A DNA stretch of 64,000 nucleotides from Rhizobium terricola (GCF_012927355.1 NZ_JABBGK010000003.1:434001-498000), one strand, 5' to 3'; numbered from the stretch's first letter, positions 1-9,124 are shown. Numbers and translations: made by a program. The notes: generated by a model from the letters alone, not told the origin.

Positions 1-1
1 G

Positions 2-667
2 GGGCTGCCGTGGAACTACAGCCATCCGTCCGAGATCATGGATGAGATCGCGGCCACGACGCCGAGCTTCGCCAATGTCTCCTACGACTATCTGGAAAAG
101 ATGGGTTCGGTGCAGTGGCCCTGCAACGAAAAGTATCCGGAAGGCTCACCGATCATGCACGTCAACGGTTTCGTGCGTGGCAAGGGCAAGTTCATCCGTA
201 CCGAATATGTCGCGACCGATGAACGCACTGGCCCGCGCTTCCCGCTGCTGCTGACCACTGGCCGCATCCTGTCGCAGTACAATGTCGGCGCCCAGACACG
301 CCGGACCGAAAACGTCGCCTGGCATGCGGAGGACCGCCTGGAGATCCATCCGCATGATGCCGAACAGCGGGGCATCAAGGAGGGTGACTGGGTCCGGCTC
401 GCCAGCCGCGCCGGAGAAACGACGCTTCGTGCTCTGATCACCGATCGGGTTTCGCCGGGGGTCGTCTACACGACCTTCCATCATCCCGAGACTCAGGCCA
501 ATGTCATCACCACGGATTTCTCCGACTGGGCGACCAATTGCCCGGAATACAAGGTGACGGCCGTGCAGGTCTCGCCGTCGAACGGTCCGTCCGAATGGCA
601 GCAGGATTACGAAGACCTGTCGCGCCAGTCGCGACGTATTGCCGGCAAGCTCGAGGCGGCGGAGTAG
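2..667 (+). CDS. fdsA: Formate dehydrogenase alpha subunit, C-terminal part (cut by window edge)
   Basis: This is the 3' end of the catalytic molybdopterin subunit of a soluble NAD-dependent formate dehydrogenase, which oxidises formate to CO2. The frame is open from base 2, so the start lies outside the window; about 221 residues remain of a family protein of roughly 950. The visible part is the C-terminal molybdopterin-dinucleotide-binding domain, with the PLLLTTGRILSQYN stretch and a C-terminal block containing TTFHHPETQANVIT. An fdhD gene follows after 29 bases and then fdsD, matching the order known for fdsGBACD operons. The catalytic Cys/Sec and Fe-S motifs cannot be checked here. The family call is firm; the exact subtype rests on the neighbouring fdsD. 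Confidence 0.9.
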   Translation, partial: GLPWNYSHPSEIMDEIAATTPSFANVSYDYLEKMGSVQWPCNEKYPEGSPIMHVNGFVRGKGKFIRTEYVATDERTGPRFPLLLTTGRILSQYNVGAQTRRTENVAWHAEDRLEIHPHDAEQRGIKEGDWVRLASRAGETTLRALITDRVSPGVVYTTFHHPETQANVITTDFSDWATNCPEYKVTAVQVSPSNGPSEWQQDYEDLSRQSRRIAGKLEAAE

Positions 668-696
668 GATATGCCAATGGGTGGGGCCGATACGCC

Positions 697-1515
697 ATGA
701 AGACCTCCACTTTCGTCCGCGAATTGCAGTTCCGCAACGGCGCGCTTGCCACGGCAAGCCGCGTCGTTCCGGAAGAGGTGCCGATTGCCTTCTCCTATGG
801 CGGGTCGACGCATGCCGTGATGATGGCGACGCCGGCAGATCTCGAGGATTTCGCATTCGGTTTTTCGTTGACCGAGGCCATCATTTCCGATCGCGCCGAC
901 ATTGTTTCGCTGGAGGCCGTCGATGCCGGTGACGGCATCGACCTGCAGATCGTGCTGGCCGACCGGACGGCGGCGGCGCTGACGACGCGGAGGCGGCACA
1001 TGGCGGGGCCCGTCGGTTGCGGCCTCTGCGGAATCGAGTCGATCGAGCAGGCGACCCGGCAGGTGCCGTCTGTCGATCATTCGACCTTTACCATCACGCC
1101 GGCACAGATCGCCGAGGCCGTCCGCCTGGTCGACGAGGGCCAGCGGCTCAATCGCGAGACGCGTGCCGTTCACGGTGCCGGCTTCTATGTGCCGGGCCGC
1201 GGCCTCACCGCCCTTCGGGAGGATGTCGGCCGGCACAACGCGCTCGACAAGCTGGCGGGTGCGGTGCTGAAATTGAACGTTGATGGTTCGTCCGGGGCGG
1301 TGGTCGTGACCAGCCGGCTGTCCGTGGAAATGGTGCAGAAAGCCGCCGCGCTCGGATCGGCCATGCTGGTCGCCATTTCGGCACCGACGGCGCTGGCGAT
1401 CCGCACCGCAGAGGCTGCCGGAATGACGCTCGTAGGCATTGCCCGCGGAGAAGAATTCGAGATTTTCACACGACCGGAGCGCATCGTCGCTGGAGCAGTT
1501 GCCAATGTCGCATGA
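697..1515 (+). CDS. fdhD: FdhD/FdsC sulfurtransferase for formate dehydrogenase maturation
   Basis: FdhD transfers sulfur from a cysteine desulfurase to the molybdenum cofactor before it is inserted into formate dehydrogenase. The 272-residue protein has the family core, including the GCGLCGIES loop with the CxxC cysteines at about residues 108 and 111, and the later DVGRHNALDK motif. An upstream in-frame ATG would overlap fdsA, so the ATG at 697 (MKTSTFVREL) was chosen. It lies between fdsA and fdsD; its last 11 bases overlap fdsD, which implies one transcript and translational coupling. In Cupriavidus the same position is held by fdsC. Confidence 0.95.
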   Translation: MKTSTFVRELQFRNGALATASRVVPEEVPIAFSYGGSTHAVMMATPADLEDFAFGFSLTEAIISDRADIVSLEAVDAGDGIDLQIVLADRTAAALTTRRRHMAGPVGCGLCGIESIEQATRQVPSVDHSTFTITPAQIAEAVRLVDEGQRLNRETRAVHGAGFYVPGRGLTALREDVGRHNALDKLAGAVLKLNVDGSSGAVVVTSRLSVEMVQKAAALGSAMLVAISAPTALAIRTAEAAGMTLVGIARGEEFEIFTRPERIVAGAVANVA

Positions 1516-1735
1516 CACCCACGAAAAAATCGTCCGCATGGCGAACCAGATCGCCACATTCTTCCTGTCGCAACCCGAAGCGGTGCGCGTGGACGGGGTG
1601 GCGAATCATATCAACAAGTTCTGGGAACCCCGGATGCGCCGCCAGCTGTTCGAGCATATAGACAAGGGTGGCGAAGGCCTGTTGCCGCTGGTCATCGAGG
1701 CCTCCAAGGTGGTCAAGCGCCCGGTTGCAGCCTAA
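1505..1735 (+). CDS. fdsD: Formate dehydrogenase delta subunit
   Basis: This 76-residue protein matches the small FdsD subunit of NAD-dependent formate dehydrogenases. It begins MSHDTHEKIVRMANQIATFF and carries the typical central segment HINKFWEPRMRRQL. FdsD is thought to help assemble or stabilise the enzyme rather than catalyse. Its ATG lies inside the end of fdhD, so it is probably translated by coupling. It is the last gene of the operon: an 88-base gap and a regulatory gene follow. Its presence supports assigning the partial upstream gene to the soluble NAD-linked class rather than a membrane formate dehydrogenase. Confidence 0.9.
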   Translation: MSHDTHEKIVRMANQIATFFLSQPEAVRVDGVANHINKFWEPRMRRQLFEHIDKGGEGLLPLVIEASKVVKRPVAA

Positions 1736-1823
1736 GGCATCGCACGCCCCCGATAGTTTTGGCGTTTGCCGCTACCTCTGCTATGCATGACCTGACGTTG
1801 AACGTGGGGAGGCGGGCGACAAG

Positions 1824-3215
1824 GTGCGTGCAGAAACGGCGCGAAAGGTCCAGGCGACCGAAAGGGATCCCGAGTTCGGGCCGTGGCTTGCGCAGGCGAG
1901 CATTCTCGTCGTCGATGACGAGCCCGGCATGCGGAACTTCCTGGTCCGGACACTGGCGCCGCGGTGCAAGCGCATCGAGGAGGCCGCCGACACGGAAGAG
2001 GCTTCCCGCAAGCTCGATCAGCACCATTTCGACGTCGTCATCCTCGACAACATCATGCCCGGCAAGAACGGCGTGGACTGGCTGAACGAACAGCGGGCAA
2101 TCGGCTTCTTTGCCGATGCGATCCTGATGACCGCCTATGCGGACCTTGAAACGGCGATCCGGGCGCTAAGGGCAGGTGCCGTCGATTTCGTTCTCAAACC
2201 CTTCCGTTCCAACCAGATCCTCAATGCCGTCGCCCGCTGTCTCGACCGCATGCGGCTGCAGCGTGAAAATTTCGTCTTGCGATACGAGCTGAAGGCCACC
2301 GCCGATCATATCCTGCTTCGCGACAAGCTGATCGGCGGGTCGGCGGCCATCGAACAGGTGCGCGAGACGCTTGCGAAGGTCGCCCCGCTGCCGACGACGG
2401 TGTTGCTGACCGGTGCATCCGGTACGGGCAAGGAGGTGGCGGCCCGCTCGCTGCATGCCCTTTCCGACCGCGCGGCGAAACCCTTCGTCCCGGTCAACTG
2501 CGCCGCCATCCCGCCGGATGTGATCGAGTCCGAGCTCTTCGGTCATATTCGAGGGGCCTTCACCGGAGCCGAAGCCGACCGCGAGGGGCTGTTCCTGCAT
2601 GCCCAGGGCGGCACGCTCTTTCTCGACGAGATCGGCGAGATGCCACTCGCAACCCAGAGCAAGCTGCTGCGGGTGATCGAGGACCGGCGGGTCCGTCCGG
2701 TCGGTGCCGAGCGCGAGGTGCCGGTCGACCTGCGCTTCGTTTTTGCAACCAATGCGGATCTCGAAAAGCTGGTCCAGCACGGTTCGTTCAGGGCCGACCT
2801 GTTTTATCGCATCAATGTGATGCAGCTGAAACTGCCGCCGCTCAGCGAGCGCGGCAACGACGTGATCGAGCTTGCGGAACTCTTCATGCGCAAACTTTCG
2901 CAGCAGCTCGGCATGCCGCCATTGCCGATCGACACGCGGGTCCGGGCGGCCCTTTCCGCCTATGGCTGGCCTGGAAATGTGCGGGAGCTCAGGAACCTCA
3001 TCGAGCGGTCGCTGATCCTCGGCGGATTCCCTGCCGATTTTTCAGGAGGCGCTACACCGGGGGTCGCGGCACTGTCGGGAACCCTGGAAGAGGTCGAGCG
3101 GCGACATATCCTGGCAGTCCTTGCCGAGACGGGCGGCGACCGCGACGAGGCGGCCCGGCGGCTTGGTATTTCCCGCAAGACGATAGACCGCAAGTTCGTG
3201 GCCAGGAATGGCTAG
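1824..3215 (+). CDS. NtrC-family sigma-54-dependent response regulator
   Basis: This 463-residue protein is a two-component activator of sigma-54 RNA polymerase. The receiver domain is at residues 29-145, with the phospho-acceptor aspartate at about D75 in ILDNIMPG. The central AAA+ domain has Walker A GASGTGKE (about 197-204), the sigma-54 contact loop GAFTGA (about 244-249) and Walker B TLFLDEIGE. A Fis-type helix-turn-helix ends the protein (RDEAARRLGISRKTIDRK). The start is a GTG at 1824. The end overlaps the histidine kinase gene by 8 bases, so the pair is co-translated. Likely targets are the twin palindromes at 5243-5277 ahead of the OFA transporter. The signal is unknown; formate, oxalate or another carboxylate is inferred from neighbours. 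Confidence 0.93.
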   Translation: MRAETARKVQATERDPEFGPWLAQASILVVDDEPGMRNFLVRTLAPRCKRIEEAADTEEASRKLDQHHFDVVILDNIMPGKNGVDWLNEQRAIGFFADAILMTAYADLETAIRALRAGAVDFVLKPFRSNQILNAVARCLDRMRLQRENFVLRYELKATADHILLRDKLIGGSAAIEQVRETLAKVAPLPTTVLLTGASGTGKEVAARSLHALSDRAAKPFVPVNCAAIPPDVIESELFGHIRGAFTGAEADREGLFLHAQGGTLFLDEIGEMPLATQSKLLRVIEDRRVRPVGAEREVPVDLRFVFATNADLEKLVQHGSFRADLFYRINVMQLKLPPLSERGNDVIELAELFMRKLSQQLGMPPLPIDTRVRAALSAYGWPGNVRELRNLIERSLILGGFPADFSGGATPGVAALSGTLEEVERRHILAVLAETGGDRDEAARRLGISRKTIDRKFVARNG

Positions 3216-5229
3216 GCGGGTTGCGGCAGGCACAAGGCCCGGCAATGGCGGCTCGATCCGTTTCCGCCTGCTTGCCATCGCCCTTCTGCCGACGCTGGTG
3301 ATCCTGCCGCTGCTGCTTGCCGTCACCATGGCGCGGTGGGAGGCCAAGTTCGACGCGGTGCTTACCTCCAAGGTCAACGGCGATCTCACCATTGCACATC
3401 AGTATCTCTCGCGGATCCTCGAAAATACCGGGGAGCACCTCAATGCGCTGACCGCGTCTGTCGCCTTTCGCGAGGCGGTGATCAAGGACGACCGGGGCGC
3501 GCTCAACAGCTATCTCGACGACAATCGCAAGCGGCTCGGGCTTGATTTCCTGTTCATCATCGAGCCCGGCGGCGAAGCGATAGGGCTTCCGCAACGGCCC
3601 GATGCCGTCCGGGTGAGAACCGATTGGCCGGTGCTCGCTTCCGCCTTCGCCGGCGAGGCGAAGACTGCGATCGACATCCTTTCCGAAGCGGAGCTTCAGG
3701 CGATCTCGCCGCAACTGGCAGCCCGGGCGAGGCTGGAGCTGGTGGCGACGCCGAATGCGGTTGCCACCGACCGTTCCGCCGAGACGCGGGGCATGGTGGT
3801 GCATTCCGCGAGCCCGGCACTGGTTCCGGGGTCGAAGGCCGTGCTGGTCGGCGGTATCCTGCTCAATCAGAACCTCGTTTTCATCGACACGATCAACGAT
3901 CTCGTCTACCGCGAGGCGAGCCTGCCGGAGGGAAGCAAGGGCACTGCGACGCTTTTCCTCGAGGATGTCCGGATCAGCACCAATGTCCGCCTGTTCGAGG
4001 ATCGGCGCGCACTCGGTACGCGGGTTTCTGCTGCGGTCCGCTCGACTGTTCTCGATCAGGGGCGCGTCTGGCTCGACAGCGCTTTCGTCGTCAACGACTG
4101 GTATGTCTCGGCCTATGAACCGATCAGCGACAGCTACGGCAAGCGGGTCGGCATGCTTTATGTCGGTTTCCTGGAGGCGCCGTTCGCCCGGGCGAAGACC
4201 GAAACGATCGTCGGGATTGCCTTCGCCTTCCTCGTGGTGACTGCCGCAAGCGTGCCGATCTTCCTGCGCTGGGCGCGGGCGATCTTCAAGCCGCTGGAGC
4301 GCATGACCGGCACGATCGCGCGGGTCGAGGCGGGCGACCTCGGTGCCCGTTCGGGTCTTTCCGGTGCGCGCGACGAGATCGGTGTTGTTGCGACCCATCT
4401 CGACAGTCTGCTCGACCAACTGCAGCAGCGCGACCGCGAATTGCGCAACTGGAATGATGAGCTCAACGACCGGGTGGCCGAGCGCACGCGTGAACTCGAA
4501 CTCGCAAACCGCCAGCTTGAGGCGACGACCAAGCAGCTCATCATGTCGGAGAAGCTCGCGGCGATCGGTGAGATCACGGCCGGCGTCGCGCATGAGATCA
4601 ACAACCCGGTCGCGGTGATGCAGGGCAATCTCGACGTCGTGCGCAGCGTGCTCGGAGAGCGCGCCGATGAACTGGCGACCGAGTTCAGGCTGATCGACGA
4701 GCAGATCCACCGGGTGAACCAGATCGTCACCAAGCTGCTGCAGTTCGCCAAGCCTGAGGAGTATGCCGGTTATGTCGACAGGCACGTGGTCGCCGAGGTG
4801 ATCTCGGACTGCCTGCCCCTCGTCCAGCATCTGCTCAACAAAGCCGAGATCACCGTCGAGCGCGACGATCGGGCGAGCCGGTGCGTCCTGATGAACCGCA
4901 CGGAGCTGCAGCAGGTCCTGATCAATCTGATCGTCAATGCCATCCATGCTATGCCCGACGGCGGTCGTCTCGGGCTCGTGAGCCGCGACGAGGACCGCGA
5001 TGACCGCCCCGGCATCGTCATTCAGGTGATCGACACCGGGATCGGCATGGCGCCCGAGGTGATGCAGCGCATCTTCGATCCGTTCTTCACCACCAAGCGT
5101 CGCGAGGGCACCGGTCTCGGACTGTCGATCAGCCAGACCCTGGTCACCCGCCAAGGCGGGACCCTGGTCGCCGAGAGCGCCCCGGGCAAGGGAACGACCT
5201 TCACGATCTGGTTGCCCGAGGCGAACTGA
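3208..5229 (+). CDS. Membrane sensor histidine kinase with extracytoplasmic sensor domain
   Basis: This 673-residue kinase pairs with the upstream sigma-54 activator, whose 3' end it overlaps. A first membrane helix lies at about residues 21-43. A periplasmic region of some 285 residues with the look of a Cache-type ligand sensor follows, then a second helix at about 331-353. After these come a HAMP linker, a coiled coil (DRELRNWNDELNDRVAER), a HisKA dimerisation helix with phospho-acceptor histidine near residue 462 (AGVAHEINNPVAVMQ), and an HATPase domain with N, G1 and G2 boxes (NLIVNAIHAMPDGG, DTGIGM, GTGLGLSI). The layout resembles DctB/MifS-type carboxylate sensors. The Cache assignment is from overall pattern; the ligand is not visible. 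Confidence 0.92.
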   Translation: MARRVAAGTRPGNGGSIRFRLLAIALLPTLVILPLLLAVTMARWEAKFDAVLTSKVNGDLTIAHQYLSRILENTGEHLNALTASVAFREAVIKDDRGALNSYLDDNRKRLGLDFLFIIEPGGEAIGLPQRPDAVRVRTDWPVLASAFAGEAKTAIDILSEAELQAISPQLAARARLELVATPNAVATDRSAETRGMVVHSASPALVPGSKAVLVGGILLNQNLVFIDTINDLVYREASLPEGSKGTATLFLEDVRISTNVRLFEDRRALGTRVSAAVRSTVLDQGRVWLDSAFVVNDWYVSAYEPISDSYGKRVGMLYVGFLEAPFARAKTETIVGIAFAFLVVTAASVPIFLRWARAIFKPLERMTGTIARVEAGDLGARSGLSGARDEIGVVATHLDSLLDQLQQRDRELRNWNDELNDRVAERTRELELANRQLEATTKQLIMSEKLAAIGEITAGVAHEINNPVAVMQGNLDVVRSVLGERADELATEFRLIDEQIHRVNQIVTKLLQFAKPEEYAGYVDRHVVAEVISDCLPLVQHLLNKAEITVERDDRASRCVLMNRTELQQVLINLIVNAIHAMPDGGRLGLVSRDEDRDDRPGIVIQVIDTGIGMAPEVMQRIFDPFFTTKRREGTGLGLSISQTLVTRQGGTLVAESAPGKGTTFTIWLPEAN

Positions 5230-5242
5230 GGTTCACTGCTCT

Positions 5243-5277
5243 GGACATTTTGTCCCGCGAAACCGGACATTCTGTCC
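5243..5277. promoter_or_regulatory. Twin palindromic upstream activator sites
   Basis: Two copies of a 13-base palindrome, GGACATTTTGTCC (5243-5255) and GGACATTCTGTCC (5265-5277), differ at one central base. Their centres are 22 bases apart, about two helical turns. They begin 13 bases after the kinase stop codon and sit roughly 87 and 109 bases upstream of the predicted start of transcription from the sigma-54 promoter at 5331. That is the usual position of NtrC-type upstream activator sequences. The inferred binder is the regulator encoded at 1824-3215. Confidence 0.82.
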
Positions 5278-5330
5278 GTCACGAGCTTTCCCCAATCACT
5301 TAAGCCATTGAAAAGACGAAAGCCACCCGA

Positions 5331-5347
5331 TTGGCATGCGGGTTGCT
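5331..5347 (+). promoter_or_regulatory. Sigma-54 (-24/-12) promoter
   Basis: TTGGCATGCGGGTTGCT matches the sigma-54 consensus TGGCACG-N4-TTGCA/T with one mismatch, and the GG and GC elements have the required 12-base spacing. It lies downstream of the twin palindromes and upstream of the OFA transporter. Predicted transcription starts near 5358, giving an untranslated leader of about 190 bases. Confidence 0.85.
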
Positions 5348-5509
5348 CCCTGTCCTGCGTCACCGGTCGCCGCAGATGCCCGAGGAGGGATGCGTTCGGT
5401 GCGGGGAGGAAGTGGCGCTTTGCTGCTTCAGGAGTGGCCGGCCAGGTTGGCGCAGCGTCCGGGGAAAAGGACGGGCTGCCGCCGCCATCTTGACGGTCTG
5501 GAACAGGCA

Positions 5510-5537
5510 CCATCGGCATGGCCGATGGAAGGGAGGA
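5510..5537 (+). promoter_or_regulatory. Hairpin abutting the transporter ribosome-binding site
   Basis: CCATCGGC (5510-5517) and GCCGATGG (5521-5528) form a perfect 8-base-pair stem with a 3-base ATG loop. The purine-rich Shine-Dalgarno GGAAGGGAGG follows directly, its first bases shared with the end of the stem, and the ATG is at 5546. The structure could tune translation or protect the end of the message; no role is demonstrated. Confidence 0.5.
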
Positions 5538-5545
5538 TTGCACAT

Positions 5546-7198
5546 ATGTCTGCTACAGAAACCTTGACGGGCGGATACGAAGGCACCGGCCTTCTTGACC
5601 GCGAACGCATCATTGCCAAACCCGGTTTCAATCGATGGCTCGTGCCGCCGGCGGCGCTCTCCATTCATCTCTGCATCGGCATGGCCTACGGGTTTTCCGT
5701 GTTCTGGCTGCCGCTCACCAAGTCGCTCGGCATCAGCCAGTCGGTCGCGTGTCCGGACCTGACGCTCGCTTCCGCCCTCTTCACGACCAGCTGTGACTGG
5801 CGGGTCAGCGACCTCGGGTGGATCTATACCCTGTTCTTCGTGCTGCTCGGCTCGTCGGCCGCAATCTGGGGCGGCTGGCTGGAGAGGGTCGGTCCGCGGC
5901 GGGCCGGTTTCGTTTCGGCCTGCTGCTGGTGCGGCGGCATCCTGATCGCAGCGCTCGGCGTGATGACCCACCAGCTCTGGCTGATGTGGCTGGGCGCCGG
6001 CGTGATCGGCGGCATCGGCCTCGGTCTCGGCTATATCTCGCCGGTCTCGACGCTGATCAAGTGGTTCCCCGACCGCCGCGGCATGGCGACCGGCATGGCG
6101 ATCATGGGCTTCGGCGGTGGCGCGATGATCGGTGCGCCGCTGGCCGACATGCTGATGAATACCTTCAAGGGCGAGGCCTCCGTCGGTGTCTGGCAGACCT
6201 TCGTGGTGATGGCCGGCATCTATTTCGTCTTCATGATGGGTGGCGCCTTCGGCTACCGCATTCCGCCGGCCGGCTGGCTGCCTGAGGGCTGGACGCCGAA
6301 AACTACCAGCAACGCGATGATCACTCACGGTCACGTCCATCTGAAGGACGCGCACAAGACGCCGCAGTTCTGGCTGATCTGGGCGGTTCTCTGTCTCAAC
6401 GTGTCGGCCGGCATCGGTGTCATCGGCATGGCCTCGCCCATGCTGCAGGAGATCTTCGCCGGTTCGCTGATCGGCCTGCCGGAACTGAAGTTCGCCGACC
6501 TCAGCAAGGAACAACTCACCGCGATCGCCGCCATTGCCGCAGGCTTCACGGGGCTCTTGTCGCTCTTCAACATCGGTGGCCGCTTCTTCTGGGCTTCGCT
6601 GTCCGACAAGATCGGCCGCAAGAACACCTATTACGTCTTCTTCCTGCTCGGCATCGTGCTCTACGCTTCCGCTCCCTGGGCCGCCGGCATCGGCAGCAAG
6701 GTTTTCTTTGTCGCGGCGCTCTGCATTATCCTGTCGATGTATGGCGGCGGCTTCGCCACCATACCGGCCTATCTGGCGGACATCTTCGGGACCCAGTTCG
6801 TCGGCGCCATTCATGGTCGGTTGCTGACCGCCTGGGCGACCGCCGGCATCATCGGGCCGGTTGTCGTCAACTACATCCGCGAGGCGCAGATCGCCGCGGG
6901 CATTCCGCGCGCACAGGTCTACGACTTCACGATGTATATCCTGGCAGGCATGCTGGCTCTCGGGCTGGTCGCCAATTTCCTCGTCCGTCCGCTCTCGGAC
7001 AAGTGGTTCATGTCGGACGAGGAAGTTGCGGGGCTGCAGGCGAAGACAAAGGCTGCCTCGGCCGGTCCGACCGGCTCGTTCGGCATCGGCAAGGGCGGTC
7101 TCGACGGCAGGGCGGCGCTCGCCTGGGCGGTGGTCGGCCTGCCGATCCTCTGGGGTATCTGGATCACCCTGCAGAAGACCTTCGTGCTCTTCGGTTGA
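5546..7198 (+). CDS. Oxalate/formate antiporter (OFA) family MFS transporter
   Basis: This 550-residue inner-membrane carrier of the major facilitator superfamily belongs to the OFA branch, whose known member OxlT exchanges oxalate for formate. It has about a dozen hydrophobic helices, an MFS loop motif (GGRFFWASLSDKIGRKN) and a long hydrophilic C-terminal tail followed by one more helix ending KTFVLFG. The ATG at 5546 was chosen because a strong GGAAGGGAGG lies before it and because an upstream in-frame ATG falls inside the sigma-54 promoter. It is a single-gene unit closed by a terminator at 7224. Control by the adjacent two-component pair is strongly suggested. Actual substrate could be formate, oxalate or a related monocarboxylate. 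Confidence 0.88.
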   Translation: MSATETLTGGYEGTGLLDRERIIAKPGFNRWLVPPAALSIHLCIGMAYGFSVFWLPLTKSLGISQSVACPDLTLASALFTTSCDWRVSDLGWIYTLFFVLLGSSAAIWGGWLERVGPRRAGFVSACCWCGGILIAALGVMTHQLWLMWLGAGVIGGIGLGLGYISPVSTLIKWFPDRRGMATGMAIMGFGGGAMIGAPLADMLMNTFKGEASVGVWQTFVVMAGIYFVFMMGGAFGYRIPPAGWLPEGWTPKTTSNAMITHGHVHLKDAHKTPQFWLIWAVLCLNVSAGIGVIGMASPMLQEIFAGSLIGLPELKFADLSKEQLTAIAAIAAGFTGLLSLFNIGGRFFWASLSDKIGRKNTYYVFFLLGIVLYASAPWAAGIGSKVFFVAALCIILSMYGGGFATIPAYLADIFGTQFVGAIHGRLLTAWATAGIIGPVVVNYIREAQIAAGIPRAQVYDFTMYILAGMLALGLVANFLVRPLSDKWFMSDEEVAGLQAKTKAASAGPTGSFGIGKGGLDGRAALAWAVVGLPILWGIWITLQKTFVLFG

Positions 7199-7223
7199 GG
7201 GCCGGCCTTCCAATCCGAAAGGG

Positions 7224-7249
7224 AAAAAGGCGGCGCAAGCCGCCTTTTT
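7224..7249. terminator. Bidirectional intrinsic terminator
   Basis: A perfect stem, AAAAAGGCGGC then loop GCAA then GCCGCCTTTTT, lies between the convergent OFA transporter and the first chemoreceptor gene. Runs of A and T flank the GC stem on both sides, so it can end transcripts from either direction. Confidence 0.9.
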
Positions 7250-7269
7250 CATCGTGCCCGAGCGGGTGC

Positions 7270-8943
7270 TCAGGCGGCCGCGGCGATCCGGCGTTTGTGC
7301 CCCGCGGCGTCGATACGAAATTCCCGCAGCAGACCGTGAAGGCTGTCGGCCTCCCGTGCCAGTCCGTGGCTGGCTGCCGTCGTCTCCTCGACCATCGCGG
7401 CGTTCTTCTGCGTTGCCTGGTCCATCTGATTGACCGAGTGGCTGATCTCGCGAAGGCTAGCGGCCTGTTCGCGGGCGGCACCCATGATGGCGTTGACGTT
7501 CAGGTCGATCTCGCCGACGCGCGAGACGATCTCGCTAAGCGCCGCACCCGTCTTGCCGACGAGTGAAACGCCTGATGACACCTGTTCGCCCGAGGTGTGG
7601 ATCAGTGTCTTGATCTCCTTCGCCGCGCCGGCCGAGCGTTGCGCGAGCTCGCGAACCTCCTGTGCCACGACAGCGAAGCCCTTGCCGGCTTCACCGGCAC
7701 GGGCCGCCTCGACGCCTGCGTTGAGAGCGAGGAGATTGGTCTGGAAGGCGATGTCGTCGATCACGCCGATAATGCTGGTGATCTGGCCCGAGGACTGCTC
7801 GATGCGGCTCATCGCCTCGATCGCCTGCTCAACGATTTGACCCGAGGACTGGGCGCTTCGGCGCGTCTCTCCGACCAGGCGACCAGCCTCATCGGCCCGC
7901 TGGCTGGCATCGGCGACGGTGGTGGTGATCTCCTCCAGTGCTGCGGCAGCCTCCTCGAGCGCTGCCGCCTGGCGTTCCGTACGCTTGGCGAGGTCGTCGG
8001 AGGCCTCGCGAACCTCAGCGGCGGCCGAGGCAATGCCTTCTGCATTTCCCGCCACCGTCTGCATGGCGGCGCGCAACTTGGCGATCGCCGCGTTGAAGTC
8101 GGCCCGGACCTTCTCCATCGTCGGAACGAAGGCCTGCTGCAGGCACTGTGTGAGGTCACCGTCGGCTACTGCGGTCAGGGCTTCCCCGAGCGCGTTGATG
8201 GCGCTCATGCGGGGAGTGACGTCGGTCGCGAACTTCACCACCTTGTAGACCTGTCCGGAAAGGTCGTGGATCGGATTGTAGGTCGCCTGGATCCAGACCT
8301 CGCGGCCACCCTTGCCGTAGCGGACGAATTCGTTGGCAAGGAAGCGGCCCTGGGCGAGATCACCCCAGAAAGCCTTGTAGGCCGGGGACGCCACATATTC
8401 CGGTTCGCAGAACATGCTGTGATGACGGCCGACGATCTCGGACAGGGCATAACCCGTGGCCTGGCAGAAATTCTCGTTGGCGGACAGGATTTCGCCCGTC
8501 GGGGTGAATTCGATGACGGCTTGCGAGCGCGAGATCGCGCTGATCTTGTTGGCGTCTTCGAGTGCACGCCGCTTGGCTTCCGTGATGTCGGTGGCGATCT
8601 TGACGACCTTGTAGGGCTTGCCGCCGGAAAATACCGGGTTGTAGGACGCCTGGATCCAGATTTCCTTGCCGCCCTTGCCGAGGCGCTTGTACTCGCGGGC
8701 GTCGAACCTGCCGGCGGCGAGGTCATTCCAGAACCGCTTGTATTCGGCGGATTCCGCGTAGGCCTGTTCACAGAACATGCGGTGATGTTGACCGATGATT
8801 TCGTCGCGCCGGTAGCCAAGCGCGCTGCAGAAGTTCTCGTTTGCATCGAGAATCTTGCCGTTCAGATCGAATTCGATGAAAGCCTGCGACTTGGAAAGCG
8901 CAGCATGCACGTTCTTGTGGTCCTTGCCTGCAAACAGTCCCAT
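7270..8943 (-). CDS. Soluble methyl-accepting chemotaxis protein with two PAS domains
   Basis: This 557-residue cytoplasmic chemoreceptor has no membrane segment. Two PAS domains at about residues 8-125 and 130-250 repeat the same block ([11 protein letters not shown] / [11 protein letters not shown], each ending in a PYKVVK or VYKVVK strand). A short linker leads to the signalling domain, whose conserved tip includes [20 protein letters not shown]. Start ATG at 8943 follows AAGGGTGAG. PAS pairs of this kind usually sense redox state, oxygen or a bound cofactor, but no ligand residue can be named here. It lacks the C-terminal CheR-docking peptide seen in its neighbour at 9665-11443. It is separated from cheW by a terminator, so it probably has its own promoter. 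Confidence 0.92.
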   Translation of the reverse strand: MGLFAGKDHKNVHAALSKSQAFIEFDLNGKILDANENFCSALGYRRDEIIGQHHRMFCEQAYAESAEYKRFWNDLAAGRFDAREYKRLGKGGKEIWIQASYNPVFSGGKPYKVVKIATDITEAKRRALEDANKISAISRSQAVIEFTPTGEILSANENFCQATGYALSEIVGRHHSMFCEPEYVASPAYKAFWGDLAQGRFLANEFVRYGKGGREVWIQATYNPIHDLSGQVYKVVKFATDVTPRMSAINALGEALTAVADGDLTQCLQQAFVPTMEKVRADFNAAIAKLRAAMQTVAGNAEGIASAAAEVREASDDLAKRTERQAAALEEAAAALEEITTTVADASQRADEAGRLVGETRRSAQSSGQIVEQAIEAMSRIEQSSGQITSIIGVIDDIAFQTNLLALNAGVEAARAGEAGKGFAVVAQEVRELAQRSAGAAKEIKTLIHTSGEQVSSGVSLVGKTGAALSEIVSRVGEIDLNVNAIMGAAREQAASLREISHSVNQMDQATQKNAAMVEETTAASHGLAREADSLHGLLREFRIDAAGHKRRIAAAA

Positions 8944-9124
8944 TGTCTCACCCTTTGGCCCGATCTCACCGACCGGTGCCTTCCCCGCCGTCATCGCGCT
9001 TCCGCCGGTTCATCCGGTCAGGAGAGATGCGAATACACGCAATGATGGCGATCGCAGACTTAACAATCGTCTAATTTTGCTGGTGAATTTTTGTATTTTC
9101 TAAAAAGCAAAGATTTGCAGAAAC

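Noticed and set aside
3052..5154. Long open frame antisense to the histidine kinase
   Set aside because: The plus strand encodes a complete kinase with all motifs; the antisense frame is Arg/Asp/His-rich without any domain, as expected from GC-rich codon bias.
5360..7252. Long open frame antisense to the OFA transporter
   Set aside because: Composition is typical of shadow frames and the transporter on the other strand is unambiguous.
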